From: Demequina lutea | GTDB lineage: Bacteria; Actinomycetota; Actinomycetes; Actinomycetales; Demequinaceae | Reading direction: 5' to 3' | NCBI RefSeq assembly: GCF_013409005.1 | Contig: NZ_JACBZO010000001.1 | Coordinates: 1,178,001 to 1,242,000, forward strand | Length of the DNA: 64,000 nucleotides | Shown here: positions 56,903 through 64,000 of the stretch, one piece after another | Numbering within the stretch: position 1 is the first letter of the stretch | Layout of the letters: each line of letters starts with the position of its first letter | Notes under the pieces: generated by a model | The model's input: the letters and a program-made list of their open reading frames with translations, nothing else | The model's database searches: none | Told to the model about the DNA's origin: nothing | Program-made: the position numbers and the translations under genes

Positions 56903-58161
56903 GATGCGACCGCCAGCACCGCGGGCGCTGCGGCGACGACGCTGCGATCGAGGGCGGGGTCGACTCCGAACAACTCGTCGTAGTGCGCGAGCGAGGCCAG
57001 CTCCACGACCGCGGCCACCGGCGCCCGACGCCGGTGCTGGGCCTGGAACTGCGACCGCAGCACCGCCGCTCTTGTCACATGGGCCGGGTCGGTGACCGTC
57101 AGTTGCCTGGCCCACCTCCTGCGGTGCTCGGCGATCAGGATGCCGTCGTGGTGGACGGCGACGGTGTCCAGGGACGCGGTGACGTCGACGAGGCGACCGA
57201 TCATGGTCGGGTCGACGGAGTAGTCGTTGCTGAACGCACGAACGTAGTAGTCACGCGGCAAGCGGACCGAGTTGCGGAACACCACCTCCGGGGCGACCGG
57301 CGGCAGGGCGCGCATCGCCGCCCGATCGGCGGCCACGAGCTCGCCCGGACGTCCGCGCCGCGACCTGGACATCCGGGCGTTAGCAACCGGCAGCCATGCT
57401 GCGAGCTGGGTGTTGAAGTCGTCCGGCGAGGCGAACACACGGCCAGGCATGAACCTCGAGCGGAAGAACCGATTCATCCGCTCGACCCCGCCTTTGGACT
57501 CCGGATCGCGTGCTTTCAGCAACTTGATCTGCGTGCCCAGCGTCCCCGCGAACGCGGCCGCCGGGTCAGTGAGGCGACCGCGGCCGATGCCGGTCTCGTT
57601 GTCCCACGTCAACCGGGCAGGGACCGCGCCAGCCTCCTCGATAAGGGACCACATTCCGCCGAGCAGATCCGATGTCGTCCGCGACGGCAGCATCCTGGCT
57701 TGCAGGAACCCCGAGCAGGTCGAGGTCATCACCAGCACCGGCGGAGCCGCCTGCTGATCATCGCCCAGGGGCAGGTCCTCGTGGGGAAACCACAGGTCGC
57801 ATTGGACCTGGAACCCGGGCAGGTGCACCAGCCGGTCCGCCGGATCCGGGACCGCATAGTCCGGTCGCACCTCGGCAACCTTCGCACGGAAGAGCGACTC
57901 CGACCCCACCCATCCGACGCGCTCGGCGATCGTCGCCGCTGGCATCGTCGGTGTCACCGCCAGCAACCTCCGCACGTCGGCCGCGAACGTGTCGAAGCTC
58001 GACCCCGACGGCGCACGCCGATAGGCCGGCTCGCGGTCCTCCGCCAACGCCCGATCGACCGTCCCCCGCGAGACACCAGCCAAACGTGCTATCTCCCGCT
58101 TCGAATGCTCACCCGTCGAGAACAGGTGGCGAATCTTCGCCCAATCATCCAATTTGATCAC
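56899..58161 (-). CDS. istA: IS21 transposase IstA
   Basis: A 420-residue transposase with a GTG start at 58161 preceded by GGAAGG. An N-terminal helix-turn-helix (HSKREIARLAGVSRGTVDRAL) is followed by a DDE rve core: QCDLWFP, the second acidic residue in LTWDNETG, and ESKGGVERMNRFF. A C-terminal Mu-type domain completes the layout. Length is usual for IS21. No frameshift seen. Confidence 0.94.
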   Translation of the reverse strand: MIKLDDWAKIRHLFSTGEHSKREIARLAGVSRGTVDRALAEDREPAYRRAPSGSSFDTFAADVRRLLAVTPTMPAATIAERVGWVGSESLFRAKVAEVRPDYAVPDPADRLVHLPGFQVQCDLWFPHEDLPLGDDQQAAPPVLVMTSTCSGFLQARMLPSRTTSDLLGGMWSLIEEAGAVPARLTWDNETGIGRGRLTDPAAAFAGTLGTQIKLLKARDPESKGGVERMNRFFRSRFMPGRVFASPDDFNTQLAAWLPVANARMSRSRRGRPGELVAADRAAMRALPPVAPEVVFRNSVRLPRDYYVRAFSNDYSVDPTMIGRLVDVTASLDTVAVHHDGILIAEHRRRWARQLTVTDPAHVTRAAVLRSQFQAQHRRRAPVAAVVELASLAHYDELFGVDPALDRSVVAAAPAVLAVAS

Positions 58162-58194
58162 CTTCCATGATGGTCGGTGGCCCCGTTTTCAGTT

Positions 58195-58229
58195 GGCGCT
58201 AGTGGCCCTGTTTTCAGTCGGCGTTAACA
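58195..58229 (-). repeat. IS21 right terminal inverted repeat
   Basis: Reverse complement of the left end over 35 nt. An inner near-copy of the subrepeat (two changes) lies at about 58177-58197. Confidence 0.88.
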
Positions 58230-58500
58230 CCCGTAGGGCGCCGCCGTCGCGTCAAGGCGAGCCGAGACCCGCTCGACCTCGGCCGCAGTCAGGAATCTCG
58301 GCGCGAAGTCGTCCACCGTCGCCACCTTTGGCAACTTCACCCCGTCGCATGGGTTGAACGCGATGAGTCGGTCCCATTGGGCAAAGCGGAACGCCTTCTT
58401 GAGGGCGACGTAGTGATGGTGGACGGTAGCGGGGGAGAGACCCTCGCCGTCGAGCGCCGTCACCCACGTCTGGACGTCGGCCCGAGTCACGGCGTTGACC
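58230..58500 (-). pseudogene. Tyrosine integrase, 5' fragment (also truncated at its start)
   Basis: About 90 residues of the core-binding domain are present (VNAVTRADVQTWVTALDGEGLSPATVHHHYVALKKAFRFAQWDRLIAFNPCDGV). Upstream of about 58500 the sequence stops looking like integrase and becomes the promoter and TPP riboswitch of thiC. The N-terminal arm-binding domain and start codon are therefore missing. The right duplication CCCGT (58230-58234) marks the IS junction. Loss of the 5' end is a second event, separate from the IS insertion. Confidence 0.85.
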
Positions 58501-58530
58501 CGCCGACAACCTCGGAGAAATGTTAGTGTG

Positions 58531-60371
<1,841 letters not shown>

Positions 60372-60380
60372 AGTTGCTCG

Positions 60381-61184
60381 GTGACGAACCGTCTCAGCGC
60401 GGCTGACGTCTGCGCCCTCCTTGAGAAATTGCGCGAGAGCACGCCTCTCGTTCAGTGCCTGACGAACACGGTGGTGACCAACTTCACCGCCAACGTTCTG
60501 CTCGCGATAGGTGCGACCCCAGCGATGACAGACATTCCGACCGAGGCAGGACTGCTTGCCGAAATCGCGTCGGCGACGTTGGTCAATGTTGGAACCCCGC
60601 ATGCCGAGCAACGAATCGCGATGATCGAGGCCGCTCAGGCAGCCCACCATAAGGGCGGTCCATGGGTACTTGATCCCGTCGCTGTGGGTGCACTTCCGGT
60701 GCGCACGGCGTTGGCACGGGAGTTGCTGAAGTACTCGCCTACTGTGATTAGGGGAAACGCCTCCGAGATCAAGGCTTTGGCCGGCTTCGGGGCTGGCGGC
60801 CGAGGTGTGGATACGGTCGACAGCGCAGAAGGCGCGCTGGATGCCGCCACCCATCTCGCCCACACCCACGGTTCCACCGTCGCAATCTCCGGCGCAACCG
60901 ACCTTGTCACGGACGGAACGGATGTGTTGCGGATCAGCAACGGGCACCGCTATTTGACTCTCGTCACCGGAGGGGGGTGTGCCTTGGGAGCCGTGACCGC
61001 GGCCTTCCTCGCGGTCGGAGAAGACCAGCTGGCCGCAACCGCATCGGCCACAGCTGTCTATACGATCGCGGCAGAATTGGCGGCGGTGAACGCGCATGGT
61101 CCTGGCACGTTCGCCATTGCCTTCATTGACGCGTTGGCTGCGATCGACGCGGCCGAGATCCAGTCGCGAGTCAAGATCGCATGA
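60381..61184 (+). CDS. thiM: Hydroxyethylthiazole kinase
   Basis: A 267-residue ribokinase-fold enzyme that salvages the thiazole moiety by phosphorylation. GTG start. Visible motifs: [54 protein letters not shown], and the anion-hole segment [17 protein letters not shown] with the catalytic Cys. It overlaps thiE by 4 nt. Its presence indicates thiazole salvage rather than thiazole synthesis in this cluster; no thiG, thiS or thiO is in the window. Confidence 0.96.
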   Translation: MTNRLSAADVCALLEKLRESTPLVQCLTNTVVTNFTANVLLAIGATPAMTDIPTEAGLLAEIASATLVNVGTPHAEQRIAMIEAAQAAHHKGGPWVLDPVAVGALPVRTALARELLKYSPTVIRGNASEIKALAGFGAGGRGVDTVDSAEGALDAATHLAHTHGSTVAISGATDLVTDGTDVLRISNGHRYLTLVTGGGCALGAVTAAFLAVGEDQLAATASATAVYTIAAELAAVNAHGPGTFAIAFIDALAAIDAAEIQSRVKIA

Positions 61185-61837
61185 CGGGTCGCCCGACTTT
61201 CACCGGCGGTGTGTATCTTGTCACGGACACCGTGCTGTGTGGTGAGCTCGGCGTCGTGGATACTGTGCGGGCAGCGGTCGCAGGGGGTGTCAGACTGGTC
61301 CAGATTCGGGACAAAACGGCCAGCGACACAGACTTTTACGATCTTGTCATGCGCACTGCAAATGCTGTCGGCGACCGGGCACTGCTCCTGGTCAATGACC
61401 GAGTCGACGCGTTCTTGGCCGCCCGTTCTGCTGGCGCCGCAGTACACGGCGTACATGTCGGGCAGGGCGACATGTCCCCGCTTCAGGTGAGACGAATTGT
61501 CGGGGCCGATGCTGTGATCGGGCTCACCGCCCACACGGCTGCGCACATTATGGATGCGCACCGCCTTCCTGAGAGCACCGTTGATTACTTCGGGGTCGGC
61601 GCCATTCGGCCCTCCGCAACCAAACCGGACCATCCCCGACCTCTTGGCGTCGTCGGCTTCAGAGCTCTTGCAAGTCTGACGTCGTTACCGTGCGTGGCCA
61701 TCGGCGGCATCACGCTGGCGGACATGCCGATTCTTCGCCGTGCTGGGGCTGCAGGAGCCGCCGCGGTCTCAGCGATCTGCGGCGCGCCAGACCCACGGGC
61801 CAACACCGAAGCGCTCATCGCCGCGTGGGACGAATGA
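61181..61837 (+). CDS. thiE: Thiamine-phosphate synthase
   Basis: A 218-residue TIM-barrel enzyme joining HMP-PP with thiazole phosphate. The ATG overlaps thiM. Conserved segments are [60 protein letters not shown] and [15 protein letters not shown]. It seems complete. Its stop overlaps the ATG of the broken thiD. Confidence 0.95.
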   Translation: MTGRPTFTGGVYLVTDTVLCGELGVVDTVRAAVAGGVRLVQIRDKTASDTDFYDLVMRTANAVGDRALLLVNDRVDAFLAARSAGAAVHGVHVGQGDMSPLQVRRIVGADAVIGLTAHTAAHIMDAHRLPESTVDYFGVGAIRPSATKPDHPRPLGVVGFRALASLTSLPCVAIGGITLADMPILRRAGAAGAAAVSAICGAPDPRANTEALIAAWDE

Positions 61838-62291
61838 CCGCCTCACCGCCCCTGGCAGTTCCTCGGGTTCTCAGCATTGCCGGAACAGACCCCGCAGGAG
61901 GTGCAGGTATTCAAGCCGACCTGAAGAGCATCGCCGCCTGTCCGAGATTCACGATGTGATCGTTCTGGTGAAAGGCGGTCACCTGCAGGGCCCGGAATCC
62001 CCCGACGCGCTCGTCGATGCTGTGGGCCACCTCGGTGACGGCCTGCAGTTGTTCGAGTTGACTGCGGCACGAGTGAGTAGCACGAACACGCACGGGACAG
62101 GCTGCTCCCTCTCCTCCGCGGTCACCACACTTCAGGCGCAGCTCAGCCACTGGACTGTCGCCCTGACCGTCGCGAAAGCGTGGCTGCAGGACAGCATCCG
62201 CCACGCCGACCAATTGGAGGTCGGGTCGGGCAATGGTCCCATCCACCATTTTCATCACCTGTGGGATGCCGCTTCGGAGGGGCAACGTTAG
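61834..62291 (+). pseudogene. thiD: thiD remnant with internal deletion and frameshift
   Basis: The first ~34 codons are a good ThiD start (RVLSIAGTDPAGGAGIQADLKSIAA), then the frame meets a stop at 61959 (CPRFTM*). In another frame, from about 61938, the ThiD C-terminal part resumes: LSEIHDVIVLVKGGHLQGPESPDALVDAV and later SSTNTHGTGCSLSSAV (the phosphate loop), ending at 62291. Compared with a normal ~260-residue HMP-phosphate kinase, roughly 130-150 central residues are missing. The HMP substrate and nucleotide sites cannot form, so the gene is dead. It converges on and overlaps the MFS gene. Confidence 0.9.
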
Positions 62292-63610
62292 TTGAGAATC
62301 CCGACTTTGTTCGTTTCCGGACCCGTGATTCCGCCGATGAATACCAGCACACCGCCGAGGACGAGGAGCGCTGCGATTGCCGTCTGCTGCCCAAGGGCCG
62401 CTTGCAACGCTGGCAGGTAGTAGGGGTACAGCGCGGGGAGCACGATCGAGAGGCTGTACCCGACCCCGTACCCGCTGGAGCGAACGGCCGCAGGGAACCG
62501 TTCGGCAAGATATGCGCCGACCGGACCGTAGCCGGAAACCGTCACTACTTGCAGCGCTACAACCAACACCAGGGCGACCGGAATTCCGTTGGTGCGGAAG
62601 ATCGCGAGGAATGTGATCGGCGCGAACACGGCGGCGAGCAGTCCGAAGCCCATGAAAAAGGTGCGCCTTCCCAGCACCGTCGACAGGTGTCCTGCCGCGA
62701 GCATCGTCACGGCCGATACTGCTGTGGCGCACAGCATCGTGAACGATATCGCTTGCGCACTCAGGTGGGAGGCAACCTTGAGCTCGCCAGTCAGAGTGGG
62801 AATCGCCATATCTGTCATGAGCCATAACCCAGTCATCAACACGAAGACCTGCACGAGCGCGCGGCGGTGCGGGCCAACGAAGATTTCCTTCAGCGGGTTT
62901 CGCGCCTTTAGCGCACCAGTCCAGACTGGTGAATCCACGACCGCAAAGCGGTAGTAGACCATCATCGCGACGGCAAGCGCCGACCCGAGCAGGAACGGAA
63001 TACGCCAACCCCATGCACCATACATTTCCGGAGTAGAGGTGCTGAGGAGCACAAACACAATCCCGGCGATCGTCGCGTTCGCCCACGGAGACATCCACAT
63101 GATGAACCCGCTGGCCAGACCTCGCCTCCTCGGGGCGGACCACTCCATCGCCAACGGCACAGCAGATGTATATTCCCCGCCCAGGAAGACCCCGCCCAGA
63201 AAACGCAGTCCGACGATGATGAATAGGGTTCCGTTACCCAGCACGGAATAGCCGGGGACCAGCGCAATGAGGAGCGTCGTCAGTGCGATCCCCGCGAGAG
63301 CAACTTTCGTCGTCCACGTCCGCCCAAACCGGTCAGCAATCGGACCAAAAATCGCGGCACCCAGAGGGCGGCCCAGAAGTGCCGCGACAAAAACTAGCCC
63401 GGCGTTGCCAACCAAATTGTTCGGACCGAACACCTCGGCGGCTGCGGGGGTCAAGGCAATAACTGGGAGGAAGATATCAAACTGATCAACGAAATTTCCG
63501 AAGATGCCACCGCGGAGTGCGCGGCGGACAGCGGTTGGCATCGTGGAGTTTCGCCCATCCGGGCGAACGAGGGCGGCCGCCTGGTTAGAGGGCTGGACAG
63601 AGTTATTCAC
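62288..63610 (-). CDS. MFS transporter, predicted thiamine-precursor importer
   Basis: A 440-residue 12-helix major-facilitator protein of the metabolite:H+ symporter type (GPIADRFGRTWTTKVALAG, FLGGEYTSAVPLAMEWSAPRRRGLASGF, SPVWTGALKARNPL). GTG start at 63610. A TPP riboswitch lies directly upstream, so its expression falls when thiamine pyrophosphate is plentiful. This strongly suggests uptake of thiamine or its precursors (HMP or thiazole). The exact substrate is inferred. It overlaps the thiD remnant end to end by 4 nt on the opposite strand. Confidence 0.9.
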   Translation of the reverse strand: MNNSVQPSNQAAALVRPDGRNSTMPTAVRRALRGGIFGNFVDQFDIFLPVIALTPAAAEVFGPNNLVGNAGLVFVAALLGRPLGAAIFGPIADRFGRTWTTKVALAGIALTTLLIALVPGYSVLGNGTLFIIVGLRFLGGVFLGGEYTSAVPLAMEWSAPRRRGLASGFIMWMSPWANATIAGIVFVLLSTSTPEMYGAWGWRIPFLLGSALAVAMMVYYRFAVVDSPVWTGALKARNPLKEIFVGPHRRALVQVFVLMTGLWLMTDMAIPTLTGELKVASHLSAQAISFTMLCATAVSAVTMLAAGHLSTVLGRRTFFMGFGLLAAVFAPITFLAIFRTNGIPVALVLVVALQVVTVSGYGPVGAYLAERFPAAVRSSGYGVGYSLSIVLPALYPYYLPALQAALGQQTAIAALLVLGGVLVFIGGITGPETNKVGILN

Positions 63611-63611
63611 C

Positions 63612-63708
63612 GAAGCTCACTTCCTTCGCCGGCATTACCCGGACAGGTTCAACGGTCGAAGCTGCGTCAGCTTCCTCTCAGCCCCTGCATCAGGGCTCCC
63701 GTGTGGAT
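63612..63708 (-). promoter_or_regulatory. TPP riboswitch of the MFS transporter
   Basis: Read on the minus strand: CACACGGGAGCCC, GGGGCTGAGAGGAAGC, GACCGTTGAACCTGTCC, GGGTAATGCCGGCGAAGGAAG, all THI-box elements in order. The AAGGAAGTGAG end overlaps the ribosome site of the GTG at 63610, so regulation of translation start is likely. The P1 stem is weak compared with the thiC riboswitch, so the exact ends are approximate. Confidence 0.93.
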
Positions 63709-63715
63709 AGACATG

Positions 63716-63721
63716 ACTATA
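63716..63721 (-). promoter_or_regulatory. Predicted -10 box of the MFS riboswitch transcript
   Basis: TATAGT on the minus strand, about 8 nt before the riboswitch 5' end. The -35 is uncertain. Confidence 0.45.
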
Positions 63722-63785
63722 GCGTCAGCCGAGAAGGCGCAAGACGCCGCCAGGGGGGATTTGCCCAAGCGTCGTTGACTCGCTG

Positions 63786-63791
63786 TAGCCT
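63786..63791 (+). promoter_or_regulatory. Predicted -10 box of the DUF1905 gene, leaderless start
   Basis: TAGCCT ends 6 nt before the GTG at 63798; no Shine-Dalgarno. Confidence 0.4.
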
Positions 63792-63797
63792 CGGCGC

Positions 63798-64000
63798 GTG
63801 ACCTACACCTTCGCCGCCGAGCTCTACTTGTGGGCCGCACGCACCGACTGCTGGGTGTTCGCGAACCTCCCCGAGGACGTGGCCGACGAGATCGAGGATG
63901 CCGCACCCGAGCCCCGCAGGGGCTTTGGGGCCGTCAAGGTCGAGGTCACCGTGGGCTCCAGCACGTGGCGCACGTCGGTGTTCCCCTCGAAGCAGGACGC
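63798..64000 (+). CDS. DUF1905 domain protein, 3' end cut by window edge
   Basis: 67 codons are visible from a GTG start: TYTFAAELYLWAARTDCWVFANLPEDVADEIEDA, then GFGAVKVEVTVGSSTWRTSVFPSKQD. This is the DUF1905 beta-barrel pattern (a small domain of unknown function). The high G+C content and leaderless start resemble the core genes, so the accessory region probably ends between the TPP riboswitch at 63708 and this gene. The product's full length and any extra domain cannot be seen. Confidence 0.82.
   Translation, partial: MTYTFAAELYLWAARTDCWVFANLPEDVADEIEDAAPEPRRGFGAVKVEVTVGSSTWRTSVFPSKQD

Larger units (their letters stand above)
56064..58229 (-). mobile_element. IS21-family insertion sequence, complete
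   Basis: A 2166-bp element carrying istA and istB, bounded by perfect 35-bp terminal inverted repeats that begin TGTTAACGCC, and flanked by a CCCGT duplication. Each end holds two copies of the motif GACTGAAAACAGGGCCAC (or a near copy), the multiple-site terminal organisation of IS21 elements. Both genes look intact, so it may be active or recently so. It interrupts a tyrosine integrase gene. Confidence 0.94.

Noticed and set aside
61834-61959. Short 41-codon thiD ORF as an intact small gene
   Set aside because: It is only the N-terminal end of ThiD cut off by the frameshift; the rest resumes in another frame.

Overview
The window is a 64 kb stretch of a high-G+C Gram-positive chromosome, most likely an actinobacterium of the order Micrococcales (Demequina/Cellulomonas-like). 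The evidence is strong G/C third-position bias, frequent GTG starts, many leaderless-type starts (a TANNNT box about 6-7 nt before the start codon), and conserved actinobacterial gene order: leuS, comEA-comEC-holA-rpsT-lepA-hemW-hrcA-dnaJ-phoH-ybeY-CNNM-era, leuA-recO-uppS, glyS-dus-dgt-dnaG. Gene order and protein similarity were judged by eye; no search was run.

Layout. 1-5.4 kb: a HerA-like ATPase cut by the left edge, a PH-domain membrane protein, and a three-gene predicted peptide-ligase cassette (circularly permuted ATP-grasp, alpha-E, transglutaminase). 5.4-26.7 kb: housekeeping genes for translation, competence, replication, heat shock (CIRCE-controlled hrcA-dnaJ), a GGDEF/EAL protein, a lone PemK/MazF-like protein and three tandem DUF4870 genes. 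26.8-30.3 kb: an unrecognised 1164-residue protein with a glycosidase/phosphorylase-like motif. 30.3-33.5 kb: leuA behind a leucine-rich leader peptide and hairpin, then an acetyltransferase and recO. 33.6-38.7 kb: a phosphonate-type ABC transporter operon with a HAD phosphatase and an RpiR regulator. 38.7-43 kb: uppS, then a Zur-controlled znuACB-zur operon that also carries a small DedA-like gene. 43-53 kb: glyS, YibE/F, dus, dgt, three small envelope/unknown genes, dnaG, tRNA-Asn and amt.

53.0-63.7 kb is accessory. It starts at a CAT-anticodon tRNA. Next come a two-gene DUF5343/Swt1-HEPN operon and a DUF3800 gene, a possible small defence module. These are followed by a tyrosine integrase broken by a complete IS21-family element with a 5-bp target duplication; removing the element restores the integrase frame. 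The integrase 5' end is also missing, replaced by a thiamine cluster (TPP riboswitch-thiC-thiM-thiE-broken thiD). Convergent to that cluster is an MFS transporter with its own TPP riboswitch. Core-like sequence resumes with a DUF1905 gene at the right edge.

Regulatory logic visible in the sequence: leucine attenuation of leuA, HrcA/CIRCE control of hrcA-dnaJ, Zur autoregulation of zinc uptake, TPP control of thiamine synthesis and of a probable thiamine-precursor importer, and probable RpiR control of the phn-like operon.
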